Positions 8,314 to 21,109 of a stretch of 64,000 nt of DNA are shown in pieces (position 1 is the first letter of the stretch; each line of letters begins with the position of its first letter). The translations under genes and the position numbers were made by a program. The stretch comes from JAJEBT01 sp965214975 (GTDB lineage: Bacteria > Pseudomonadota > Alphaproteobacteria > MPNO01 > UBA830), in assembly GCA_965214975.1 (NCBI GenBank), contig OZ244055.1, forward strand, positions 1,798,001 to 1,862,000. The letters run 5' to 3'. The notes under the pieces were generated by a model, which saw only the letters and a program-made list of their open reading frames with translations, did not search any database and was not told the DNA's origin.

Positions 8314-8767
8314 ATGAAACTCGCCGTCGGCAAGCGCCCCGCCGCCCCGGCCGGACCGCGCGGGTCTCCGGAGCCTCCGGGCGGTCGTCCTCCGCCGGAT
8401 GCGCCGAAGACTGGACGCTGGCCGTCCCGCGATCAAGCGGCGCGGCAGGCGGACGTCCGGCGGCGCGCCCCGCCCGCCGGCTTTCGCGGGGCGCCCGGGA
8501 GGAACCGGGAACCTCCCCCTGGCGGGCGACGGGACCGACGAGGCCGTCGCCGGCGCCTCCCCGCCCCGGGCCGGCGAAAGATCCCGGAACTCCGCACGTT
8601 CCGCGGAACACGTCCTTCCTTCCCGAATAGTACCGGAATGGAACCAAAATCGGGGTGCCGCTCCGACGGCCGGGGACGAACGGGAAAGATTTCCCGCCGT
8701 TCCCGACGGAAAGGCCCCTCGGGCGACTCTATCGGGGTTTCGCCGGTGGACTCCGGCTGCGCCCGGG

Positions 8768-8776
8768 TGCTAGACT
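8768..8776 (+). promoter_or_regulatory. Putative extended -10 promoter element of gltD
   Basis: The sequence TGCTAGACT matches an extended -10 (TGn plus a TATAAT-like TAGACT), 52 bp upstream of the gltD start. The only -35-like candidate is a weak TGGACT at 8747-8752, with 18-bp spacing. Identified by eye only. Confidence 0.35.
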
Positions 8777-8828
8777 GGACGGCAACGGGGCGCCGTCGGC
8801 GACGGCGTGCCCGGCCCGGGGGGAGTCC

Positions 8829-10268
8829 ATGTCCCAGCGCATGCTGAAATTCGTCGACCGAAGCCAGCGCATGCCGGAGAAACGCCCGGCGGAGGCGCGG
8901 CGCGAGGATTTCGGCGAGATCTACCGGCGCTACGACCCCGCGGCGGCGGCCGGGCAGGCCGCCCGCTGCTCGCAATGCGGCGTGCCCTTCTGCCAGGTCC
9001 ACTGCCCGGTCCACAACAACATCCCGGACTGGCTCATGCTGACCGCCGAGGGCCGGCTCGAGGAAGCCTACGAGGTGTCGGCCGCCACCAACAACATGCC
9101 CGAGATCTGCGGCCGCATCTGCCCCCAGGACCGTCTCTGCGAGGGCAACTGCGTGATCGAGCAGGCCGGCCACGGAACCGTGACCATCGGCGCCGTGGAG
9201 AAGTACATCACCGACACGGCGTTCGAGAGGGGCTGGGTGCGGCCGGTCTCGCCGCCGTTCGAGCGCGGGCAGTCGGTCGGCATCGTCGGCGGCGGGCCGG
9301 CGGGGCTCGCCGCCGCCGAGGAGCTGCGCAGGCTGGGCTACCGGACGCACGTCTACGACCGTCACGACCGCATCGGCGGGCTGCTGGTCTACGGCATCCC
9401 GAACTTCAAGCTCGAGAAGGACGTGGTCGGGCGGCGGGTCGACCTGCTCCGGCGGGGCGGGGTCGTCTTCCATCCGCGCACCGAGATCGGGCGCGACCTG
9501 TCCTTCGCCGAGCTGCGCGAGCGCCACGACGCGGTGCTGGTCGCCACCGGCGTCTACAGGGCGCGGGACATCCGGGTGCCGGGGTCGGGGCTCGCCGGCA
9601 TCGTGCCCGCGCTCGACTACCTCGTCGCCTCCAACCGCAAGGGGCTCGGCGACGCGGTGCCGGCCTTCGACGACGGCACGCTGGACGCGGCGGGACGCCG
9701 GGTCGTCGTCATCGGCGGCGGCGACACCGCGATGGACTGCGTGCGCACCGCCGTGCGCCAGGGCGCGGAGTCGGTCAAGTGCCTCTACCGCCGCGACCGC
9801 GCCAACATGCCCGGCTCGCGCCGCGAGGTGCGCTACGCCGAGGAGGAGGGCGTGCAGTTCTCGTGGCTCGCGGCCCCGGAGGCGTTTCTCGGCGAGGGAC
9901 GCCTCGCCGGCGTGCGGGCGCGGCGGATCCATCTCGGGGTGCCCGACTCCTCGGGCCGCCAGACCCCCGAGCCGATCCCCGGATCGAGCTTCACCGAGGA
10001 CGCCGATCTCGCGATCAAGGCTCTCGGCTTCGATCCGGAGGATCTGCCGGCGCTGTTCGACGCGCCGGAACTCGGAACCACCGACTGGGGGACGCTGGCG
10101 GTCGACCGCCGCACCCTGGCGACCGGCCTCGACGGCGTGTACGCCGCCGGCGACATCGTGCGCGGCGCCTCGCTCGTGGTCTGGGCGATCCGCGACGGCC
10201 GCGACGCGGCGGCCTCGATCCACGCCCGTCTCGAGAGCGAGGCCTCGGCGGCGGAGAAGGCCGCATGA
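8829..10268 (+). CDS. gltD: Glutamate synthase small (beta) subunit
   Basis: A 479-residue NADPH-dependent glutamate synthase beta subunit, which feeds electrons from NADPH through FAD and iron-sulfur clusters to the large subunit. The N-terminal [4Fe-4S] ligands are in CSQCGVPFCQVHCPVHNN and CGRICPQDRLCEGNC. The FAD-binding GGGPAG motif and NADPH-binding GGGDTAMDC follow, with the C-terminal AAGDIVRGASLVVWAI. ATG 8829 gives the canonical N-terminus (LKFVDRSQRMPEKR). The stop overlaps ATGA at 10265, and gltB follows immediately, so the two are one operon in the order gltD-gltB. Confidence 0.96.
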   Translation: MSQRMLKFVDRSQRMPEKRPAEARREDFGEIYRRYDPAAAAGQAARCSQCGVPFCQVHCPVHNNIPDWLMLTAEGRLEEAYEVSAATNNMPEICGRICPQDRLCEGNCVIEQAGHGTVTIGAVEKYITDTAFERGWVRPVSPPFERGQSVGIVGGGPAGLAAAEELRRLGYRTHVYDRHDRIGGLLVYGIPNFKLEKDVVGRRVDLLRRGGVVFHPRTEIGRDLSFAELRERHDAVLVATGVYRARDIRVPGSGLAGIVPALDYLVASNRKGLGDAVPAFDDGTLDAAGRRVVVIGGGDTAMDCVRTAVRQGAESVKCLYRRDRANMPGSRREVRYAEEEGVQFSWLAAPEAFLGEGRLAGVRARRIHLGVPDSSGRQTPEPIPGSSFTEDADLAIKALGFDPEDLPALFDAPELGTTDWGTLAVDRRTLATGLDGVYAAGDIVRGASLVVWAIRDGRDAAASIHARLESEASAAEKAA

Positions 10269-10282
10269 GGAAGGGACCGGCC

Positions 10283-14806
<4,524 letters not shown>

Positions 14807-14816
14807 GGGACGCCGC

Positions 14817-15872
14817 TCAGGCGGCGCCGGCGGCCTCGCGGAACAGCCCGAGCTTCTGCTGGACCGGCTGGTCGGTGAACGAGAACAGGAACGCGTCGCC
14901 GTCGGCCTCGTGGCTGTGCGGATACCACGCCGGCACCACGAAGGTGTCCCTGGCCTTCCACTCGAAGGTCCGGTCGCCGATGCGCGTGCGGCCCGAGCCC
15001 TCGGCCACCGAGTACACCCAGGCCGCGGTGGTCCGGCGGGATTCGCCGGCGAAGCCGGCCGGCAGCTTCTGCATGCAGGTGCCGATGGTCGGCATCACCG
15101 GGCCGCCGGTGGCGGGGTTGATGTACTCGAGCTTGAAGCCGTCCCGCGGGTCGGGGTCGCCGCCGCGCGACATCCGCTCGAGGGCCTCGCGCGTCTTCGC
15201 GTAGGGGTAGTGGAAGACGGGCGAGTTGCGGGTGTCGTGCCGCTCGCCGGCCGGCATCATGTTGGCGCCGTAGCGGAACATGTTGTCCCCCGTCGGGCGG
15301 CCTTCGGGGAACTCGGCCTCGGGGTAGGGCTCCACGAACACCGGCCCGAGATAGCGCACCAGCGGGATGTCGAGCCCGTCGAGCCAGACCACCGGCTCGT
15401 CGCCGTCGTGGCCGTGGTCGTGCCACCGCCAGGAGGGGGTGAGGATGAGGTCGCCGACCTCCATGTAGGCCTTCTCGCCGTCGATGGCGGTGTAGGCCCC
15501 GGTGCCCTCGACGATGAAGCGGAGCGCCGCCGGCGAATGGCGGTGCGCCGGAGCGACCTCGCCCGGCATGATCAGCTGCAGGCCGGCATAGAGCGCCTCG
15601 GTGATGCAGGACCGGCCCTCGAGGGTCGGGTTCTCGAGCACCATGACGCGGCGCTCGGCCTCCTCGGCCGAGATGATGCCGGCGGATTCCATGACGAACG
15701 GCCGGCACTCCTCGTAGTCCCACAGGTGGGGCGTCGCGTCGGTCACCGGCTCCTTCGCCAGCAGCTGGTGCAGAACCTCCCACAGCGGGGTCATGTTCGC
15801 GGTCGCCATGCGCGCGTAGAAGTCGGCGCGGGCGTTGGTCATCTCGGGCCTGTCGTCCAGAGCTCTGTCCAT
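14817..15872 (-). CDS. Gentisate 1,2-dioxygenase-like bicupin
   Basis: A 351-residue bicupin. The first cupin carries the iron ligands in PAHRHSPAALRFIVEG, and the strand WRWHDHGHDGDEPVVWLDGLDIPLV follows, as in gentisate 1,2-dioxygenase, which opens the ring of gentisate (2,5-dihydroxybenzoate) with O2 to maleylpyruvate. The second cupin is around VVPAWYPHSHEADGDAFLFSF. ATG 15872 has a strong upstream GAGGGAGGGG ribosome-binding site. Closely related salicylate or 1-hydroxy-2-naphthoate dioxygenases cannot be excluded. It is convergent with gltB. Confidence 0.87.
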   Translation of the reverse strand: MDRALDDRPEMTNARADFYARMATANMTPLWEVLHQLLAKEPVTDATPHLWDYEECRPFVMESAGIISAEEAERRVMVLENPTLEGRSCITEALYAGLQLIMPGEVAPAHRHSPAALRFIVEGTGAYTAIDGEKAYMEVGDLILTPSWRWHDHGHDGDEPVVWLDGLDIPLVRYLGPVFVEPYPEAEFPEGRPTGDNMFRYGANMMPAGERHDTRNSPVFHYPYAKTREALERMSRGGDPDPRDGFKLEYINPATGGPVMPTIGTCMQKLPAGFAGESRRTTAAWVYSVAEGSGRTRIGDRTFEWKARDTFVVPAWYPHSHEADGDAFLFSFTDQPVQQKLGLFREAAGAA

Positions 15873-15952
15873 CGTCCCCTCCCTCGGCGGCCGGCACGGC
15901 ACCGGCCGGGCCATTGTAGCCGCCCGCGGCGGCACGTCGAGCGTCCGCGGCC

Positions 15953-16927
15953 TCAGAAGCCGCGATGCGCGAGAAACCACTCCGCGAAGGCGGGAACGCC
16001 GGCGTCGACGGACGTCTTCGGCGCGTAGCCGAGATCCCGTTCCGCGGGTCCGATGTCGCCCCAGGTCTCGCGCATGTCGCCGGGCTGCATGGGTTCCATG
16101 GTCTTCCCGGCCTCGCGCCCGAGCGCGTCCTCGAGCAGCGCGATGACGCGCCCGAGCGGCTCGGACTCGCCCCGGGCGAGGTTGTAGACCCGATGCGGGA
16201 CCGGCGCCGCGGGGGGCGGCCGGTCGAGCGCGGAGAGCACGCCGGAGACGATGTCGTCGACGAAGGTGAAGTCCCGCCGCATGTCGCCGCGGTTGAAGAC
16301 CCGGATCGGGCGCCCGGCCATGATCGCCTCGGCGAACACGTAGGGCACCATGTCGGGCCGCCCCCACGGCCCGTAGACCGTGAAGAAGCGGAACCCGGTC
16401 TGGGGCAGGCCGTGGAGATGGCTGTAGCTCCGGGCCATCTCCTCGCCCGCCGCCTTGGTCGCGCCGTAGAGCGAGATCGGCCGGCCCGAGCGGTCGTCGA
16501 CGGAGAGCGGGAGCGCCCGCGCGTCGCCGTAGACCGCGCTCGAGGAGGCGTAGACGAGGTGCTCGAAGCCGTCCCGGCGCCGGCAGAACTCGATGATCTC
16601 GAGATGGCCGGCGACGTTGGAGCGGATGTAGGCGAAGGGATTCTCGAGGGAGTAGCGCACCCCGGGCTGCGCCGCGAGGTGGACGGCGCGCCGCGGCGCG
16701 GGCGCCGGCCCGAGGGCCCCCTCGAGGGCGCCCGGCTCGCCGAGATCGACGCGGCGGAAGGAGAAGCCGGGGCGCCGTTCGAGCTCGGCGAGACGGGCGC
16801 GCTTGAGCGCGACGCTGTAGTAGGGGTCGAGGCTGTCGACGCCGATCACCTCGTCGCCGCGATCGAGCAGCCTCAGCGCGGTGTGGAAGCCGATGAATCC
16901 GGCGGCGCCGGTGACGAGAACCGTCAC
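15953..16927 (-). CDS. NAD-dependent epimerase/dehydratase, UDP-glucuronate-4-epimerase-like
   Basis: A 324-residue extended SDR. Rossmann motif VTGAAGFIGFH at the N-terminus, the SSSAVYG segment and catalytic YGATKAAGE (Tyr-x3-Lys), then RFFTVYGPWGRPDM and the NRGDMRRDFTFVDDI motif typical of UDP-glucuronate 4-epimerases (LspL/CapI/WbnF type). The substrate would be a UDP-sugar for surface polysaccharide. It starts at GTG 16927, overlapping the stop of the preceding luciferase-like gene as GTGA; functional linkage between the two is not obvious. Confidence 0.88.
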   Translation of the reverse strand: MTVLVTGAAGFIGFHTALRLLDRGDEVIGVDSLDPYYSVALKRARLAELERRPGFSFRRVDLGEPGALEGALGPAPAPRRAVHLAAQPGVRYSLENPFAYIRSNVAGHLEIIEFCRRRDGFEHLVYASSSAVYGDARALPLSVDDRSGRPISLYGATKAAGEEMARSYSHLHGLPQTGFRFFTVYGPWGRPDMVPYVFAEAIMAGRPIRVFNRGDMRRDFTFVDDIVSGVLSALDRPPPAAPVPHRVYNLARGESEPLGRVIALLEDALGREAGKTMEPMQPGDMRETWGDIGPAERDLGYAPKTSVDAGVPAFAEWFLAHRGF

Positions 16928-17997
16928 GGACGCGCGGCCGCGGTGCCGGCGAACGCCGGAACGACCCTTTCGCCGAAAAGCCGCACCGACCGTTCGGCGT
17001 CCTCGAACGCCATGTCGTTGAAGTTGACCTGGAGCGAGGCGTCGTCGAACCCGCCGACGCTCTCGTCGTATTCGCGGATGGCCTCGACGAGCCGGTCGGG
17101 GGTGCCGACCCAGGCGGCGTTCTTCTCGACCTGGCTCTCGAAGGTCTCGCGGCTCAGCGCCTCGATCATCCGGTCGTAGCCCTTGTAGGCGTCGGACCGC
17201 GCGCCCTCGACCCAGGCGCTCGCGGCGTCGACCAGGGACTTGAGGTAGCGCTCGAGCGGCCCGCGGGCGACCCGCTCCGCCTCCTCCTCGGTCTCCGCGC
17301 AGTACATGTGGAAGGCCAGCATGACGCGGCCCTCGCCGGGGTGGCCGGCGGCCTTCCAGGCCTCGCGGTAGACGCCGACGAGCTCCGCCATCTGCGCGCC
17401 GCCGATGGGGATCGCCATGATGCGGTTGCCGGAGCGTCCGGCCTTCTCGAAGGATTCGGGCGTGGTGAAGGCCGCGGTCCAGAACGGCGGCCGCGGCAGC
17501 GAGGTCGGCCGCGGCAGCGACGTGACGTTGCGGAAGGCGTGGAACCGGCCCTCGTGGGAGACGTTCTCGCCGGTGAGCAGCAGGTGGACCTGCTCGACGC
17601 CCTCGTCGAAGCGGGCCACGCTCTCGTCGAGGTCGACGCCGAAGCGCTCGTACTCGTGGGGCAGGAAGGCGCGGGCGAACCCGATCTCGGCGCGGCCGCC
17701 GCTGATGGCGTCGAGCATGCCGATCTCGCCGGCGAGCTTGAGCGGGTTGTTGAACACCGGCAGCACGGCGCCGGTGACGATGCGGGCCCTCTCGGAGCGC
17801 TGGGCGAGCGCGGAGAGGAACACGACCGGGTTGGGGCTGTAGCCGCCGTAGGGGTGGAAGTAGTGCTCGACGGTGCGGAGATGGGTGTAGCCGTAGCGGT
17901 CGGCGAGCCCCGCGAGGCGAAGGCACTCGTCGAAATACGCGGCGCCGGATTTCTGGTGGGGCCCCACGTCGGGGAAGAACTGCATTCCGAATTCCAT
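16924..17997 (-). CDS. LLM-class flavin-dependent oxidoreductase
   Basis: A 357-residue bacterial-luciferase-like monooxygenase with TIM-barrel features: MEFGMQFFPDVGP N-terminus, TEHYFHPYGGYSPNP-like segment (VEHYFHPYG), GRAEIGFARAFLPHEYERFG, and a C-terminal GTPDRLVEAIREY region. Reduced FMN would be supplied by another protein. The substrate is unknown. A short tandem duplication (Thr-Ser-Leu-Pro-Arg-Pro twice) occurs in the middle. It is divergently transcribed from a MarR regulator with 113 bp between the starts, making that regulator a plausible controller. Confidence 0.9.
   Translation of the reverse strand: MEFGMQFFPDVGPHQKSGAAYFDECLRLAGLADRYGYTHLRTVEHYFHPYGGYSPNPVVFLSALAQRSERARIVTGAVLPVFNNPLKLAGEIGMLDAISGGRAEIGFARAFLPHEYERFGVDLDESVARFDEGVEQVHLLLTGENVSHEGRFHAFRNVTSLPRPTSLPRPPFWTAAFTTPESFEKAGRSGNRIMAIPIGGAQMAELVGVYREAWKAAGHPGEGRVMLAFHMYCAETEEEAERVARGPLERYLKSLVDAASAWVEGARSDAYKGYDRMIEALSRETFESQVEKNAAWVGTPDRLVEAIREYDESVGGFDDASLQVNFNDMAFEDAERSVRLFGERVVPAFAGTAAARP
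17488..17523 (-). repeat. 18-bp tandem duplication inside the luciferase-like gene
   Basis: Two 15-bp identical blocks (17488-17502 and 17506-17520) with an 18-bp period encode TSLPRP twice in frame. The duplication keeps the reading frame, so the protein has a six-residue insertion rather than a break. It is either a strain-specific slippage product or an assembly artefact. Confidence 0.85.
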
Positions 17998-18110
17998 GTC
18001 GGCCTCCCTGCTCCCGCCGGCCCGCGCCGGTTCCGCCCGGCCACTTTACGGCACCCGGTGTTCCGTGTACAGAACGTTTTTCCGGACCCGGAGGCCGCGC
18101 GGACCACGCC

Positions 18111-18572
18111 ATGCGATCCGAAGACCTGAAACGGCGCGCGCGCGTCTACGCGCTCGGCGACGCGCCGGGGCACCTGCTCCGCCGGTGCCAGCAGCGCGCC
18201 GTCGACCTGTTCGCCGAGGAGGTCGGCGAGGACGGGCCCACGCCCCGGCAGTTCGCCGTCCTGCTCTGCGTCTACCAGAACCCGGGCGCGAGCCAGAACG
18301 ACCTCGTGCGGGCCACCGGCATCGACCGCAGCACGCTCGCCGGGATCGTCCGGCGCCTCGCCGGGCGCGGGCTGCTCTCGCGCCGCCGCACCGAAGCCGA
18401 CCGGCGCGCCAACGCCGTCGGGATCACCGCCGCCGGGGAGCGCGCGCTGCTCTCGGCGCTCGACGCGGTCGAGCGCGCGCAGTCCCGCATTCTCGCGCCC
18501 GTCGCCCCCGGGCGCCGGCCCGAGGCCATGGCCCTGCTCGCGCGGCTCGCCGACGGGCGCGGCCCGCGCTGA
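18111..18572 (+). CDS. MarR-family transcriptional regulator
   Basis: A 153-residue winged-helix regulator. The DNA-recognition region is NDLVRATGIDRSTLAGIVRRLAGRGLLSRRRTEADRR, that is recognition helix plus the Asp-Arg-Arg wing of MarR proteins. It begins at ATG 18111, opposite the luciferase-like gene, and is followed 40 bp later by a GST gene. An imperfect palindrome TTCCGTGTACAGAA at 18061-18074 lies between the divergent starts and could be its operator. The ligand is likely an aromatic or phenolic compound by family analogy, which is inference. Confidence 0.88.
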   Translation: MRSEDLKRRARVYALGDAPGHLLRRCQQRAVDLFAEEVGEDGPTPRQFAVLLCVYQNPGASQNDLVRATGIDRSTLAGIVRRLAGRGLLSRRRTEADRRANAVGITAAGERALLSALDAVERAQSRILAPVAPGRRPEAMALLARLADGRGPR

Positions 18573-18612
18573 CGCCGGCATCGCAACCCGCCAACCCCGG
18601 AGGACAGGATCC

Positions 18613-19251
18613 ATGCTGGAACTTCACACCGCTGCCACGGCGAACGGGCTGCGCCCCCGCATCATGCTGGAGGAATGCGGTCTCGACCACGAGCTGCACG
18701 TCGTCGATCTCGAGGCCGGCGACCACCTCAAGCCCGACTACCTCGCGCTCAACCCGATGGGGCTCGTGCCCGCGCTGGTGGTGCGCGACGACGGCGACGC
18801 GCCGGCGGTGATCACGCAGTCGATGAACATCCTCGTCGCGCTGGCCCGCCGCACGGGCAGGTTCCTGCCCGAGCGGCTCGACCGGGATCCGGAGTTCTGG
18901 AGCGACTGCTGGGGAATCGCCACCGACCTCACGGGCACGCTCATGTCGGTGCTCGTCATCGGCCGCGGGAAGGAGCCGCACGCGCCGACGATGGAGATGT
19001 TCGGAAAGCGCCTCAACCGCTATCTCCGGACCTGGAACGGCCGTTTCGCCGAGCGCCGCTACTGCGCGGGCGACGAGGTGACGATCGCCGACTTCGCGCT
19101 CTATCCGGTGATCCTGCGCTGCCGCGCCGTGGTGCCGGCCTATGCCGAGGGCTGTCCGGACATCGACCGCTGGCACGACGAGATGAGCGCGCGGCCCGCG
19201 CTGGCGCGCGCGCTCGACCTGGGCGCCGCCCGAACCGCGGCCCGGCCGTGA
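18613..19251 (+). CDS. Glutathione S-transferase family protein
   Basis: A 212-residue protein with an N-terminal thioredoxin-fold domain (NPMGLVPALVV, the conserved cis-Pro region) and an all-helical C-terminal domain ending in the RPALARAL motif. A GGAGGACAGG ribosome-binding site precedes ATG 18613. It probably conjugates glutathione to, or isomerises, electrophilic intermediates. The position after MarR and near gentisate dioxygenase suggests a role in aromatic catabolism (maleylpyruvate-type isomerisation is one option), but there is no direct evidence. Confidence 0.88.
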   Translation: MLELHTAATANGLRPRIMLEECGLDHELHVVDLEAGDHLKPDYLALNPMGLVPALVVRDDGDAPAVITQSMNILVALARRTGRFLPERLDRDPEFWSDCWGIATDLTGTLMSVLVIGRGKEPHAPTMEMFGKRLNRYLRTWNGRFAERRYCAGDEVTIADFALYPVILRCRAVVPAYAEGCPDIDRWHDEMSARPALARALDLGAARTAARP

Positions 19252-19267
19252 AGGAGGACCACGAACG

Positions 19268-20188
19268 ATGTACATCGCCATTCCCGACCTGATCTCGAAT
19301 TCCTACTTCCCGGCCCAGGCCGCGGTCGAGCTCGGCTTCTTCGAGAAGGAGGGCATCCACGCCGACTACGAGCTCATTTACCCGGTCGCCGCCTGCTTCG
19401 AGGCAATGCGCGACGGCCGCTCCGGTCTCGTCGCGGGATCCGCGCATTCCACGCTGTCGGCGTTCCCCGAATGGCGGGGCGCGCGCGTGCTCTGCGCGCT
19501 GTCGCAGGGCATGTACTGGTTTCTCGTCGCGCGGGCCGATCTCGGCATCGCGCCCGGGGACGCCGGCGCGCTCAGGGGACTCAGGATCGGGGCGGCGCCC
19601 TGGGTCGACATCGGCCTCGTCCGCCTCCTCCGCGAATGCGGCCTCGACGCCGACCGCGACGTCCGCATCGGCCCGGTTCCGGCCGCCGAGGGCGGCGGCG
19701 TGTCGTTCGGCGTCACCGCCGCCAAGGCGCTGGAGGACGGCGAGATCGACGCCTTCTGGGCCAACGGCATGGGCGCCGAGGTCGCGGTGACGCGCGGCGT
19801 CGGAACCGTGGTCCTCGACCCGAGGCGCGGCCTCGGACCGGCGGAATCCTTCAACTACACCCAGCCCGCCCTGGTCGCGACCGAGAGCCTGATCGAGAGG
19901 GATCCCGGGATCGTGGCGGGCGCGGTGCGCGCCATCGTCAAGGTGCAGGCGGCGCTGAAGGAGGACATCGACCTCGCCACCTGGGTCGCGGGCAGGACCT
20001 TCCCCGAGACGGAGGCCAGGCTGATCGCGCAGGTGGTCGAGCGCGACCTTCCCTTCTACTCGCCGGCGGTCACCGAGACGTTCGTGGACGGCATGAACCG
20101 GTTCGCCCGCGAGGTCGGGGTTCTCGAGGGGACGCCGTCCTACGAGGACGTCGTCGCCACGCAGTTCTCAGATCTCTGGACGGGCTGA
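19268..20188 (+). CDS. NMT1/ThiY-like solute-binding-fold protein without signal peptide
   Basis: A 306-residue protein of the NMT1/SsuA-like periplasmic-binding fold: IPDLISNSYFPAQAAVELGFFEKEGI at the start, then VAGSAHSTL and a long C-terminal helical region. It begins directly with the first strand, without signal peptide or lipobox. No ABC permease or ATPase is adjacent. This fits a cytosolic protein, for example an enzyme of this fold or an effector-binding protein, or an annotation where the true start lies elsewhere; an AAGGAGGA site just before ATG 19268 supports the chosen start. It overlaps the convergent DMT gene by 21 bp. Confidence 0.75.
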   Translation: MYIAIPDLISNSYFPAQAAVELGFFEKEGIHADYELIYPVAACFEAMRDGRSGLVAGSAHSTLSAFPEWRGARVLCALSQGMYWFLVARADLGIAPGDAGALRGLRIGAAPWVDIGLVRLLRECGLDADRDVRIGPVPAAEGGGVSFGVTAAKALEDGEIDAFWANGMGAEVAVTRGVGTVVLDPRRGLGPAESFNYTQPALVATESLIERDPGIVAGAVRAIVKVQAALKEDIDLATWVAGRTFPETEARLIAQVVERDLPFYSPAVTETFVDGMNRFAREVGVLEGTPSYEDVVATQFSDLWTG

Positions 20189-21100
20189 CGGCGGGGCGCC
20201 CGCGGCGCGACGCCCGCGCGAGACCATGAACACGCCGGCGAGCACGAGAACCGTGCCGACGGCGTGGTGCGCCAACGGGCGCTCGCCGAAGAACGCCATG
20301 CCGAGCGCCGCGCCGAACAGCGGATGCAGGCACATGAAGGCGGAGGCCCGGTTGGGGCCGATCCCGAGGGTGCCCCTGTTCCAGCAGGCCCAGGCGGCGA
20401 CGGTGCTGAACAGCGCGACGTAGGCGAGGCTCGCGAAGGTCCGCCAGGTCCAGGAGATTGTCTCGCCGAGGGCGGTCTCGACCGCGAGCGCCGGCGCGAG
20501 CCAGACCGCGCCGCCGGCGCAAAGCGCCACGAGCAGCGTCCACGGCGAGACCCTCGAGGCGGCGCGCCGAAGAAGCACCATGTAGAGCGCCCAGCACGCG
20601 ACCGCGCCGAGCATGAAGAGATCGCCCCAGCCGAACTCGAGCGCGAGCAGCGCGGAGGGATCGCCCCGCGTCGCCACCGCGGCGATGCCGGCGAAGCAGG
20701 CGACGATGCCGAGCGCCTGCCACCGGTCGACGAGATCCCGGAGCAGGAGCCAGGAGAAGAGCGCCGCCGCCACCGGAACGCCGGCGTTGATCAGCGCGGC
20801 GTTGACCACCGTGGTATGCAGGATCGAGAAGTACACCAGGGTGTTGCCCGCGACGAACAGCCCCGACAGCGTCGCGAGGACGCCGATCCGGCCGCGCAGC
20901 TCGGGCCAGTCGCGCGCCAGCGCCGGCAGGACGAACGGCGCGACCGCCGCCGCCGCCGCGACGTGGCGCCAGAACGACAGCGCCACCGGCGGCGCGTCGG
21001 GATTGGCCCAGCGCCCGACCGCGAAGTTCCCGCCCCAGCACAGGACGGCGAAGGCGAGAAGAGCCCGGGGGCCGGCGACCGTCCCGGGGACGCGCGCCAC
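20168..21100 (-). CDS. DMT-superfamily EamA-type transporter
   Basis: A 310-residue membrane protein with about ten helices in two EamA repeats. The first helix has CWGGNFAVGRW and the following loop PPVALSFWRHVAA, equivalent to the other DMT protein at 822-1742. It starts at GTG 21100, 9 bp after the stop of the UbiD gene, and is probably co-transcribed with it and with the TauD gene, so it may export a product or intermediate of that pathway. The substrate is unknown. Confidence 0.88.
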   Translation of the reverse strand: MARVPGTVAGPRALLAFAVLCWGGNFAVGRWANPDAPPVALSFWRHVAAAAAVAPFVLPALARDWPELRGRIGVLATLSGLFVAGNTLVYFSILHTTVVNAALINAGVPVAAALFSWLLLRDLVDRWQALGIVACFAGIAAVATRGDPSALLALEFGWGDLFMLGAVACWALYMVLLRRAASRVSPWTLLVALCAGGAVWLAPALAVETALGETISWTWRTFASLAYVALFSTVAAWACWNRGTLGIGPNRASAFMCLHPLFGAALGMAFFGERPLAHHAVGTVLVLAGVFMVSRGRRAAGAPPSARPEI

Positions 21101-21109
21101 GGCGCGCGC

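Larger units (their letters stand above)
8260..8828. other. Divergent intergenic region, no gene seen
   Basis: This 569-bp stretch separates the FAD oxidoreductase from gltD. I see no coding unit with a recognisable domain. It contains a perfect 13-bp inverted repeat at 8280-8313 and a putative extended -10 element at 8768-8776 for gltD. The region 8590-8700 is relatively AT-richer than its surroundings, consistent with promoter DNA. Confidence 0.5.

Noticed and set aside
5216..8647. Large minus-strand open frame over the AAA-ATPase and FAD oxidoreductase genes
   Set aside because: It is in a different frame from the FAD oxidoreductase and has no domain; it is the antisense shadow of the two real genes.
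8807..10264. Upstream extension of the gltB frame across gltD
   Set aside because: The frame is open by base composition but the translation is an Arg-rich shadow of gltD. The GltB N-terminus (DACGVG) needs a start near 10283.
14817..15872. Gentisate dioxygenase as part of the gltDB operon
   Set aside because: It is on the opposite strand and converges with gltB.
18061..18074. Strong MarR operator between the divergent luciferase-like and MarR genes
   Set aside because: The palindrome TTCCGTGTACAGAA matches its reverse complement at only 10 of 14 positions, so it is mentioned with the MarR gene but not listed as a site.
20168..20188. Frame error where the binding-fold gene and the DMT transporter overlap
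   Set aside because: Both proteins keep sensible C-termini; a 21-bp overlap of convergent 3' ends is acceptable.
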